Below, one piece after another: positions 54,571 through 64,000 of a DNA stretch of 64,000 nt. A program made the translations under genes and the position numbers. The stretch is from assembly GCA_030549495.1 (NCBI GenBank), contig JAUIRK010001034.1, positions 744,001-808,000 on the forward strand. Reading direction: 5' to 3'. Position 1 is the first letter of the stretch. Each line of letters starts with the position of its first letter. Below the pieces are notes generated by a model that was not told where the DNA came from, made no database searches, and saw only the letters and a list, made by a program, of their open reading frames with translations. The stretch is from Nectonema munidae. Taxonomy: Eukaryota > Nematomorpha > Nectonematoida > Nectonematidae.

Positions 54571-55258
54571 GTACATTTAATCGACATTTTTCACTTGAAA
54601 AATAATTTAAAATTTATTAGAAAAATATTATACTGACCTATACTACTGACCCATAAAAAGTAAAAAATATATATTAATTTTCGACAGTTTTATTTAACTA
54701 TGACATTTTAAAATGTTAAGAACCATATTCTACCTTTGTGAATATAAAATTTTGAAGAAATAATATATAAACTCAGCACGTTAATTATTGGTATTTTTTG
54801 AAACTAGATAAAAGTTGACTGACCTCACATAAAAGCGGATTTTGGAAAAATAAAAATATATTTATTTGTAAAGCCTAGCCTATTTTACCCACAAAGAGTA
54901 TAGCTTCAAATCTTGTACATTCGATCAACATTTTTCACTTCAAAAATAATTTTAAATTTATTAGAAAAAAATTATACTGACCTATACTACTGACCCATAA
55001 AAAGTAAAAAATATATATTAATTTTCGACAGTTTTCTTCAACTATGAAATTTTAAAATGTAAAAAATCATATTTTACCTTTGTGAATATAAAATATTGAA
55101 AAAATATTATATAAATTAAGAACGTTAATTATTATTGGTATTTTTTGAAACTAGATAAAACTTGACTGACCTCACATAAAAGCAGATTTTGGAAAAATAA
55201 AAATATATTTATTTGTATAACCTAGCCTATGTTAACCACAAAGAGTATACCTTTCCAA
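54571..55258 (+). repeat. Tandem duplication, ~344-bp unit
   Basis: Two copies, starting at GTACATTTAATCGAC (54,571) and GTACATTCGATCAAC (54,915), each containing TGACCTATACTACTGACC, a diverged GACAGTTTT..CAACTATGA block, and CTGACCTCACATAAAAGC. A fragment of the same family occurs at about 60,297-60,400, outside the element. Confidence 0.8.
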
Positions 55259-55644
55259 TGATATCATTTTCATTCAATTTTTTTTAAAAATCTTCACATT
55301 ATGCTTCAATAAAAAGGTGGTCCGTAATTTTTTCAAAAATTTAGACAAAATTTTTCGAAGTAAAGTCCATTTATTAAAATTTTTTAAAACTTTTGCAAAA
55401 ATAAATTATTCTAGAGTATGTAGCAAACGATAAGCTTTCTAATGATATATATATATATCATGAAAAAGAAATATTGAAAAACAGTTTAATTCTTTCTGCA
55501 AATCAAACAAGTAAAAATTTGCAAAAAGTAGTATTGGTATTATTATTATTATTATTATTAGACGGTCCCTGTGTTTGGTCTCTCGCTTCGCTCGAGACCT
55601 GTTTGGATTCTAGCATCTCAAAAAGATATCACGCCACATTCTAC
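55259..55644. other. AT-rich interior with ATT microsatellite and hairpin
   Basis: AT-rich DNA, then an (ATT)n tract at 55,540-55,560. It is followed by an abruptly GC-richer sequence with a small hairpin, GGTCTC at 55,577 pairing with GAGACC at 55,594. No gene was seen. Confidence 0.6.
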
Positions 55645-56000
55645 CACGTGTGACAGATCATTGCTACTGTGATTCTAGGACGTGTGACAGATCATTGGTA
55701 CTGTGATTCTAGGACGTGTGACAGATCATTGGTACCGCGTGATTCTAGGACGTGTGACAGATCATTGGTACCGCGTGATCCTAGGTCCTGTGAAAGATCA
55801 TTGGTACCGCGTGATCTAGGTCCTGTGAAAGATCATTGGTACTGTGATTCATAGGTCCAGTTAAAGATCATTGGTACCGCGTGATCCTAGGTCCAGTTAA
55901 AGATCATTGGTACCGCGTGATCCTAAGTCCTGTGAAAAATCATTGATACCGCGTGATTCTAGGTCCAGTGAAAGATCATTGGTACCGCGTGATTCTAGGT
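55645..56000 (+). repeat. ~36-bp tandem repeat, ten units
   Basis: About ten units of 34-37 bp: a variable CGTGTGAC, CTGTGAAA or CAGTTAAA start, then GATCATTGGTACC, GCGTGATTCTAGG. Most units hold the palindromes GATC and GGTACC, and several hold CCTAGG. The units fall into an early CGTGTGACA group and a later CTGTGAAA/CAGTTAAA group. The open frame through it is a by-product of the period being close to a multiple of three. Confidence 0.9.
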
Positions 56001-56925
56001 AATAGAGTTTAGAAAAATAAAATTTATAAACTAAATAATAATTAAGATTATAGAAATCTATTATTGAAAAATAAAATTTATAAACTAAATAATTTAGATT
56101 TTAAGGAAATCTATTAATAAAACTATTAGTTTGTTTAAAAATTATATCAATAGTAGGTATCAATTTATAGAAATCTAAAAAAAACTAAATTTATAAATTA
56201 AGAAAAACAACTTTAATAAAGAATCTTGTTTTATTAGAAATATAGATTTGAAATAGACATACAAATTTATTATCTTTCTTGAGAAGAATGAATAAACACA
56301 TCATCAGCCATTAAATGAATTGGATATATTGAGTATGTAAAATTTTTTTAATGTAAATGATTTTTTTTCATTGGTTAAAATAAGTACATTATGCACGTAT
56401 ATACAAAATATACAAATATATATGCATTTTTTTGAATAAAAAGATTTATGGTAAAATAAAGTTAACATTGTTATTCAGAATGATAAGAGGATTCTAAAAA
56501 TATATAAAACTTGATTTTTGGTTGAATATATGAGAAGTGATAAAAGTCATATTTTGAGACACCTCCTGAAAAGGCCTGAAAAATCGGAAAATTGAAAAAT
56601 ACAAAAAAATTAAAATTTAAAAGCGTATTCTGATAGAGTTTGATACGGTGATTCCTAATATGTAATTTGTTTGAAATGAATCGAATGATTTTTTAATTTT
56701 TTTTGAGGTCAAAGTTGAATTTTTTGTCATTTTTTCAAGTTCAAAGGCTAAAAAAAGTATTTAAAAAATGTTTAATTTAAAATATTTTTACATTTTCTTA
56801 TTTAGTATAAAATTTGCTTTAAAATGAAAAAATAAAATAGAAAATTGGATAAGTTTAAAAATTTTCGAAAATTTTTTAAAGGTACCCCCTTACAATTTTT
56901 CAAAAAAATTAAAAAAATTATTTCT
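56001..56925. other. AT-rich interior of transposon
   Basis: AT-rich DNA. AATAAAATTTATAAACTAAAT occurs twice close together (about 56,016 and 56,072). Nothing else was recognised. Confidence 0.65.
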
Positions 56926-57508
56926 AAATTTTTCCACCGTAGTATGTTTAAATACCAATTATATATTATGAATGTGAAAAAAAATTGAAAAAATAATTTT
57001 ATTCTTCATTTTAAACGCTAAAATATAGTAAAAAATGTCAAAATGTGCATATTGTTCAAGGTGTTATAAAAAAATTTTTTGAATTTATTTGAAAACTAAA
57101 AATAATTTAAAAATGTAGGTAAAAGGGTGCTCTTTAAGATAGGCATGGTTTAAAATGATTTTTAAAAAATTTCTGGCATTTTTGTTCCATAGTTAAATTT
57201 TTAAAATTTAGACAAAAAAAAATTTTTTTTTAAAAATAAAAATAATTTTTTCCAAATTTTTTCACCATAGTGTGTTTAAATATCAGTTATATTTTATGAA
57301 TATGCAAAAAAAATGTAAAAAAAAATTTCATTCTTCATTTTACACGCCAAAATATAGTGAAAAATAGCAAAATTGTGCATATTGTTCAAGGGCTTATAAA
57401 AAAAAATTTTGAATTTGTATCAAAACTAAAAATAATTCAAAATGTAGGTAAAAGGATGCTCTTTAAGATGCGCATGGTTTAAAATGTTTTTTAAAAAATT
57501 TCTCGCAT
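56926..57508 (+). repeat. Tandem duplication, ~328-bp unit
   Basis: Two diverged copies with the markers TGTGCATATTGTTCAAGG and TGCTCTTTAAGAT in each. The phase point AGTATGTTTAAATA at 56,940 is matched by AGTGTGTTTAAATA at about 57,268. Confidence 0.75.
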
Positions 57509-58070
57509 AAAATTTTCTTTAAAAATTAAAAATTTGAAAATATCGACACAAAGTTTTTTTAAAAATTGTTAAAATCAAAAAATATATATCAGAAATAAAT
57601 ATTTTTCAAAATTTTAAAATTCTAAAATAAAATATAAGCAATTTTGAATAAGATAATGTAAAAATTAGAAAAAAATAATTTATTTTTGATGTAAAATTTT
57701 TGAATCAAAAATGTCAACTTTTTGAAAATTCAAGCCTTTTTTTATAAAAAATGGATATTTTTTTTCGAATTTTTTTTTACAAAATCATTTATTTATAAAA
57801 GTACTTTAACTCACTTGAAATTTTTTTAAAAAATTTTGAAACATCTCGCGGGAATTGAAAAAGTGAGAAAATTTAGAGTTCAGATGCGGGTCAATGAACT
57901 CGCTCTCAGGTCATTTCACTTGGACCACGTGATAGCGCTAGCGAAATGAGGCAGGTTAACATTTTATAGCTTGGAAAAATCTTTTTTAATCTAAAAGTAA
58001 TTTGACTTTGAATGCTAAAAGTAAAAAGAAAATCGGTTCGGTTAAATATATAAATATTATCTTTCAATTT
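57509..58070. other. AT-rich interior with a short GC-richer patch
   Basis: A/T runs to about 57,830, then a GC-richer patch at about 57,840-57,955 (ATGCGGGTCAATG, CCACGTGATAGCGCTAGCG). It is followed by AT-rich DNA to the right arm. No gene was recognised. Confidence 0.6.
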
Positions 58071-58129
58071 TAAAAGTAAGGGGAGCCAACGATATATTTA
58101 AAAAGAATAAATATTTTTTAATTTGAACA

Positions 58130-58830
58130 TTTTTCGATTCTTTGATTATTCGACAAATATAATATTTAAAATCGTGCAAATTGCAAAGTATAGGTAATAA
58201 CTTTTGTAACATCGTATGAGGTAGCAAAATATGAACAGAAAGTTTGATATTTTTTGATTTTTTAAAGAATATTTTTCGATTCTTTGATTACGGAATTTTA
58301 TTTTGATTATTTGACAAATATAATATTTAAAATCGTGCAATTTGCAAAGTATAGGTAATAACTTTTGTAACATCGTATGAGGTAGCAAAATATGAACAGA
58401 AAGTTTGATATTTTTAGATTTTTTAAAGAATATTTTTCGATTCTTTGATTACAGAATTTTATATTTTTTGATTTGAACATTTTTCGATTCTTTGATTATT
58501 CGACAAATATAATATTTAAAATCGTGCAAATTGCAAAGTATAAGTAATAACTTTTGTAACATCGTATGAGGTAGCAAAATATGAACAGAAAGTTTGATAT
58601 TTTTTGATTTTTTAAAGAATATTTTTCGATTCTTTGATTACAGAATTTTATTTTGATTATTTGATAAATATAATATTTAAAATCGTGCAATTTGCAAAGT
58701 ATAGGTAATAACTTTTGTAACATCGTATGAGGTAGCAAAATATGAACAGAAAGTTTGATATTTTTTGATTTTTTAAAGAATATTTTTCGATTCTTTGATT
58801 ACAGAATTTTATTTTGATTATTTGATAAAA
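58130..58830 (-). repeat. ~161/190-bp tandem repeat in right arm
   Basis: The marker ATCGTATGAGGTAGC recurs at about 58,211, 58,371, 58,561 and 58,721, at spacings of 160, 190 and 160. The alternation implies that a two-unit block (~350 bp) was itself duplicated. Two look-alike minus-strand frames here are repeat by-products. Confidence 0.85.
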
Positions 58831-59031
58831 TATATTATATAGGTTGGAGATGAATTATCGCGGTATACAGGTTGGAGATGAACCAACGTAGTATACAGGT
58901 ATAATGTATATAGGTAATAACTTATGTAGCATCGTCTCCCCGAATGAGGTATATCAAATCTTACATCTAGCAGAATGTGAACAGAAAGTTGAACATTGTC
59001 TCCCTAGTTATTTGTACATGGAATAGAAATC

Positions 59032-59192
59032 ATCGTAGTATACAGGTTGAAGATGAATCATCCTAGTAAACAGGTTGGAGATGAATCATCGTAGTATACA
59101 GGTTGGAGATGAATCATTGTAGTATATAGTTTGGAGATGAATCATCGTAGAATACAGGTTGGAGAAGAATCATCGAAATATACGGGTTGGAG
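59032..59192 (-). repeat. 28-bp tandem repeat in right arm
   Basis: Six units, the inverse of the 51,860-52,020 set (AGTATACAGGTTGGAGATGA repeated with small changes). Confidence 0.85.
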
Positions 59193-59314
59193 ATAACACA
59201 CAAGTTGTCTACCCGCGTTCAACCGTACAGGTTATGAGAATATATCATTACATATTAGAGAAGAGTTTTCTAAACTCTTTATACTGAAAAAATATTTCTT
59301 CAAATATATTACTG

Positions 59315-59830
59315 TTTTAGTTTAAAATGCATCCCTTATCTGCTAATTAATGGTATGAAGCACATGGAAAATATAAACAGTAAAATAGTATTTCTTAAGG
59401 ACTTATGATATAAGTAATGTATTCTGAAAGCCCATAAAAAATGCTTTAATTTGTTATATCGCAGGATGCATTTTGTTGAGAAATGTGAGTTATAAGCGTT
59501 TTAATATTTGACTAAAATTTAAGCTAGGAACACTACAAATAAGGTAAGCGTACACTAGACCGATAAAATAAACCACACACGCCTGCTAAAGATGTGGTGA
59601 AGCGTATGCGAGATAAGAATTTCCTGCGCTCACAAACGCGTAATGCAACATGTGTTAATCTTTCTTCGCATAGTTAACCGCTAAAATCAATAACAATCGT
59701 TTTAGAATCAATAATGTGATTTATTCTTCGCACACTGTCGGTATAAAAATAACGAGTGCCCTTCGTTAAAAATTAGAAAGGTTGTATCTAAACTAAATAA
59801 AAGTAGACTATGATTATCCAACAAAACTCA
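59315..59830 (+). repeat. Duplicated repeat block, copy A
   Basis: From TTTTAGTTTAAAATGCATCCC-type sequence at 59,315 through ACACTACAAATAAGG and into the unidentified repeat family (59,566-59,830). The first ~290 bp recur at 60,550-60,841 (offset 1,235). Confidence 0.8.
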
Positions 59831-59921
59831 TAATTTCTTCAATGTGGATGCATGCGCACACGTGTTAGATTCGAAAATTATAATTATTTTATAAAAATAT
59901 AGAAATAAATTTAGGATTATA

Positions 59922-60084
59922 GTGAAAAAAAATAAATTCAGGAGATTACTTATTGAGAAAAACTTATTAAAACACGTGAAAAAAAAATAAATTCATGAGA
60001 TTACTTATTGAGAAAAACTTATTAAAACATGTGAAAAAAAATAAATTCATGAGATTACTTATTGAGAAAAATTGATTAAAACAC
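59922..60084 (+). repeat. ~54-bp tandem repeat, three units
   Basis: Units start at about 59,922, 59,976 and 60,031, each GTGAAAAAAAATAAATTCA plus GAGATTACTTATTGAG and an AAAACTTATTAAAACA tail. Divergence is low. Confidence 0.85.
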
Positions 60085-60549
60085 ATATTTTGATCTATTT
60101 ATCTTTTCTTTAGAAATTTATATGAAGTAAACAATAATAAAAATAATATTTATCCAAAACATATTTTTTTCGAATCAAAGTGTAAATCAAACCCGCACTT
60201 AAATTTTGGATGATTAATTCAAAAGAAGTAAAAAACTAATGTTAATTTATAAAAAACCGAAAACTAAAATGATTTTATAAAAATCTAAAAATAAATAGTG
60301 GACTACGATTATCCAACAAAACTTGTACATTCGATCTACATTTTTCACTTCAAAAATAATTTTAAATTTATTAGATAAACATTATACTGACCAATAAAAA
60401 AAACGAAGGTTAATTTATAAAAAAAAAAGGAAAAACTAATACTATTTTATAAAAATCTACAAATAAATTTAGATTCTGAGAGTAGAGTCGCTTTATAATT
60501 GTGCTGGAAATTGTCACATAATATAGGTAAAAATTTGTCCTAAAGGAGC
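60085..60549. other. AT-rich interval with repeat fragment
   Basis: Mostly AT-rich DNA. About 60,297-60,400 is a fragment of the family seen at 54,545-54,640 (GACTACGATTATCCAAC, then TTTTTCACTTC). Nothing else was recognised. Confidence 0.6.
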
Positions 60550-60841
60550 TTTAGTTTAAAATGCATCCCTTATCTGCTAATTAATGGTATGAAGCCCATG
60601 GAAAATAAAAACAGTAAAATGGTATTTCTTAAGTACTTATGATATAAGTAATGTATTCTGAAAGCCCATAAAAAATACTTTAATTTGGTATATCGCATGA
60701 TGCATTTTGTTGAGAAATGTGAAAGTTATAAGCGTTTTAATATTTGACTAAGATTTAAGCTAGGAGGAACACTACAAATAAACTAAGCGTACACTAGCCC
60801 GATAAAATAAACCACACACGCGTGCTAAAGATGTGGTGAAG
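60550..60841 (+). repeat. Duplicated repeat block, copy B, cut by LINE sequence
   Basis: Matches 59,315-59,606 and stops abruptly after GATGTGGTGAAGC, where LINE-related coding sequence begins. The abrupt stop marks the LINE fragment's 5' junction or a later rearrangement. Confidence 0.75.
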
Positions 60842-62102
60842 CTTTGTATTTTTTATAGGAGTTTATTTCATTTAACTTATAGTAATGATACAGAATACAA
60901 TGAATCGTCTACTGATTTTCTTTTCTCTAAATTTACACAGTCTGGAGTAATCGTTTCTGTATTAGCTATATATAGGCCACCTAATACTTTGATTTTTGAA
61001 TTTCTTTTATCACTTGAAGGTTCCTTTAAACTGGTTAAAAATGTTTTTTTATCCTTTGAAGTTTTAATATAAATATGTTAAACTTTCACACAAAGAAGCA
61101 ATCTTTTAATTTTCTCTGTTTAATGCTAACTAATGGATTACTTCCAACCATCTCGAAGTCAACTCGATTATCTAAATCTGATAATATGAAAGTTTTCACA
61201 CAATTTTTTAAAAATATTTCCAAAAATCCTTTCCTTTAATAGCTATTAAAGAGAAAAAACTACTCTGCTTTCGTACATGAAAGAAATGGCTACATTGAAT
61301 CGCCTTAAAATAAAGCGTTATAAAATTTTTTGTAAACATCCTATACATGATAATCAAATTAACTATAAGTATATTCTAAAAAAATATAAAACTATGATAA
61401 AATATGCTAAATCGCAATATTTTTTATCAAAACTTTCTATATGAAATAATAAATCAATATAGCCGAATTTAAGCACCCTATTGAAAAAGAAAACTCTAAC
61501 ACCTAAAGTTCAGCTTGATATTCAAGGATTTGTTGATATTTATTGTCTTGAATCTGATGACTCGTGCCTTGAAATATCATTTGAATACATTGACTCTTTT
61601 CTACCATCACAATATTTTTCTTTCTTTTTTAGTGACATTTCAATTGATGATATATATATATATGGCTGTAAATATGTTAAAAAATATGAAATCTTTTGGA
61701 CATGATGAAATAAGTCTAAAATTATTCACACTTAATTTACCAATTATAGGCACATTGATGGTCAATATGCTCAATTCTTTAGGAAAGCAAGATATTTTTG
61801 CTGATAAGTTAAAAATTAGTAAGATTTTACAGGTTCTAAAACCTAATAAGCAACTTACTTTATATGATTCGTATAGACTAATTTCTCTCTTATCCAGTTT
61901 TACCAAGGTTTTTGAAAAAAGTATCTCCACCAAATTCGTTAATTATCTAGAAAATATTGATTTTTTTTACAAACATCAGTTCGGCTTTCGCCCGAATAAA
62001 TCTACCAATGATGCTCTATTTGAGCTTTCATTATCAGTAGCTTCAGCATATGAACAAGATAAACAATTTGTTTTTAGAAAAATTGTAGAAAATATAATAT
62101 AA
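60842..62102 (+). pseudogene. Jockey/CR1-like LINE fragment, truncated both ends
   Basis: Pieces of a non-LTR retrotransposon ORF2 in order. The endonuclease end is at about 60,854-61,030 (GVIVSVLAIYRPPNT). A further endonuclease-side block at about 61,076-61,200 contains LMLTNGLLPTISKSTRL, with frame changes around it. A linker frame at 61,277-61,444 contains LKIKRYKIFCKHP and YKTMIKYAKSQYF. The start of the reverse transcriptase lies in the frame at 61,515-62,102 (KSFGHDEISLKLF, then YRLISLLSSFTKVFEK and QFGFRPNKSTNDALFELSL). Sequence similarity stops near 62,070, before the catalytic YADD region, so polymerase and 3' end are absent. LINEs are usually only 5'-truncated, so the missing 3' half implies a later break. 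It is inactive and old, with several frame changes. Confidence 0.8.
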
Positions 62103-64000
62103 GAAAAATATCAAAATAAAAACATACAAACTATAGCTGTGCTACGCCGGTTCATAATGTAAATTGCGCAGATTGTCTAACCTACCCTTTATATCATCAT
62201 TACGAAAAGAGAAAATAGTATCTAATATCACTATATTTTTATATGAATATGTGCGAAAATTGGGTCCAAAACGTTGCCTTCAAAATGGAGGATTATAAAG
62301 ATACGGTTAGAGACTGATTTCAATAAAAAAAGGAATTGGGTGTGTTCGCCTTTGATCCGCTTCTGAATTTTATTTTATTTTTTTTAATTCATTAGCGAAT
62401 GCGCAAATTTTTATATACATTTTTTTAAAGTTTACTTTTTTGTTCTATATAAAAAATGGACCTCGTCATTTTACAAAATCGTGGATTCAGTTCAAATAAA
62501 ATTTTAAAAGGTTAAGTCATCTTGAATAGATAGTAGGTTAATTGCACCTTTTTAAACTTCTGAGTGATATTGAAAATAGCCTTTTCTTAATTTTAAACTA
62601 ATTTTTCGTTCAAATTCTTTATTCAATAAATTATGTTTTATTGTCAAGATGTATATAAATATAAAGTTTTTAATAATATAAACGTAAAATGACGCTGGAT
62701 AAAATGCTTATTTAATATTTTAAACATATACAGCGTTCATAGTCATAAAATGAAAGCGTACAAATTGAGAGAATTCCGAGAAGACTGAAAGCGTAGTCGT
62801 GCATAAGCAGGGAGGTTTTGTGTAAACCTTTTTGAGGCAAAATCCTAAAGCAATGAGTTTAAAGAATGGAAAGCTAGTGCCATTTTACGTTTTTATTTTA
62901 ATATAATTATGCCGGCGCCTTCCTACCTTTTTTTAAATTTTAATGTGTATATAAATAAATACTATAAAATAATTAATAATTTTTGAAAACTATTTAGATA
63001 TTTTATGTTTTATTATTCCTGCAAAGTATGGGAAAATTAATCTAGAATAGCTGTCCATGTCATTTGGGCTAAGCATATATTCTATTTAATGCACTAGATT
63101 TTGAATTTTTATACTAAATCTTATAATTTTTTTTATTTTTTAAAATTTTGAACGTGCTACTATTTTGAAATAAAGCGCTGTAACATGCAATTTTTGATTA
63201 TATTTTATGGTCTTTGGGTACGTTTGGCTGAATAATCGTGTCTAACCTAGGCTTTCGGGGGTCTTTGGTTACCCCGCTTTATCCAACACTTCACAAAATG
63301 TTCCAGATTTACATTCACTTATATTATACTTTCAAATAAGAATATGGGATAAACCTAACTCCAAAACATTTAAAAATTTTTAATAGAGGAGTGCAATGAA
63401 AAACTTTAAATAATGAAACTTATTTACTTCAAAATAATTTCACATTTGTTTGGAAATCGAATTTTGAAGTCCTGACACTTTTTTCATTAAAGTTAACTTT
63501 TTGGAATAACAGTTGTCATTGAATGCATAATTTAAAAATGCTGTTATAATCTACAACCTTTTCAAAATCATTTTTAGTTAAAAAAACTATTTTCAAGACA
63601 CGAGGTTTTCAGATATTAAATATTTTTGAACATTTATGTTAAATTTAATATATTTTTGTGAATTAAGTATAATGATTTTTTTTACTTCGATAGTCCACAC
63701 CGGAATAAATTCTAACAATAAATAGCTTTACATTTGTCTTATGATACATAAAATAATTAATGTTTATTTTTAGAGTGAAATAAAGTTTTGCACTTTTTTA
63801 TAGCAAATTTTAAAATTTATTTATTTTTTTTCTTAAATTTTTGTGTTGGGGTCGCATAAAACGCAGTGCTTTTTTAGATATAAAAAAGCTGGCCTTCCCA
63901 ATGTTAAGCTTGTTAGCCTAAACTGAACCACTTTTATTGATTTTTACTTTACTCTCAAAATTTTCAAATTTTGAAATTACTAAAAACGTTTTATTGATAG
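62103..64000. other. AT-rich interval, no feature
   Basis: AT-rich DNA with scattered GC-richer words (CCTAGGCTTTCGGGGGTC near 63,247; GCCGGCGCCTTCC near 62,911). No open frame with a recognisable domain, no tandem repeat and no RNA gene were seen. The sequence continues past the window edge. Confidence 0.65.

Larger units (their letters stand above)
51813..59239 (+). mobile_element. piggyBac-type transposon with long inverted arms
   Basis: Two inverted arms, 51,813-52,666 and 58,071-59,239, begin with the same tip (TCTCATAACCTGTACGG on the left, its complement on the right) and match over hundreds of bases. Between them lies one transposase pseudogene near the left arm, followed by about 3.9 kb of non-coding, internally repetitive DNA. 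The arms are built of tandem repeats (28 bp and ~161 bp), as in foldback elements, which is far longer than the short terminal repeats usual in piggyBac. No TTAA duplication is visible at the outer tips. The arms may therefore belong to a separate foldback element that enclosed a piggyBac copy, or to an unusual piggyBac lineage. Confidence 0.7.
58071..59239. repeat. Right inverted arm of transposon
   Basis: Inverted match to 51,813-52,666, with the same order of sub-repeats reversed. The tip is at CAGGTTATGAGA (59,228-59,239). It carries an expanded set of ~161-bp units and a 28-bp set, so it is longer than the left arm. Confidence 0.85.

Noticed and set aside
55669-55854. 61-codon frame in the 36-bp repeat
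   Set aside because: It is a by-product of the tandem repeat and has no domain.
58146-58738. Two near-identical 80-codon minus-strand frames
   Set aside because: They are the ~161-bp arm repeat read in one frame, and the same peptide appears in the left arm at 52,356-52,571.
49825-59239. A Polinton or other virus-like element linking the OTU frame and the inverted arms
   Set aside because: No capsid, integrase, ATPase or DNA polymerase motif was found, and the only enzyme in the arms is a piggyBac-type transposase.
61640-61933. 97-codon minus-strand frame
   Set aside because: It is the antisense shadow of the LINE reverse-transcriptase frame.

Overview
The window is eukaryotic, repetitive and almost gene-free. 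Two parts meet sharply near 48,880. The unique DNA is very AT-rich, and it carries a piggyBac-type transposon, a vertnin/OTU-like reading frame of a kind often found with transposons, and a decayed jockey/CR1-like LINE. That mix suggests an invertebrate with an AT-rich genome (Hydra-like cnidarian or an insect). The species cannot be fixed from the sequence alone.

Region 1 (1-48,880) is one continuous satellite. Its basic unit is 31 bp: GGGAGCACTCAAACACA followed by GGCAGGCACAAACA, with 13 A, 9 C, 8 G and a single T on the + strand. All copies point the same way. Variant monomers are arranged into long higher-order repeats (HORs): a ~3.4-kb form at 1-~4,860, a 2.30-kb form at 8,383-19,572 and 23,560-27,432, a 1.80-kb form at 33,799-40,948 (the 2.30-kb form lacking ~507 bp), and a ~1.9-2.05-kb, more diverged form at 43,120-48,880. 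A ~7.86-kb block, itself built of HOR copies plus an AT-rich island, is tandemly duplicated (about 15,234-22,990 and 23,247-30,850).

Three nearly identical AT-rich islands of ~1.2 kb (6,215-7,430; 21,591-22,822; 29,446-30,686) are embedded in the satellite and have been amplified with it. They contain small perfect hairpins and a variable AAAG microsatellite, and no credible gene.

Region 2 (48,881-64,000) holds, in order: an AT-rich spacer; an OTU/vertnin-like pseudogene (49,825-50,811); a 7.4-kb element (51,813-59,239) with very long, internally repetitive inverted arms around a frameshifted piggyBac-type transposase; duplicated fragments of an unidentified repeat family; a 5'- and 3'-truncated LINE (60,842-62,102); and ~1.9 kb of featureless AT-rich DNA. 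No intact host gene, RNA gene or CRISPR array was found. Many short open frames exist in the satellite on both strands, but they follow from its T-poor 31-bp period and are not treated as genes.
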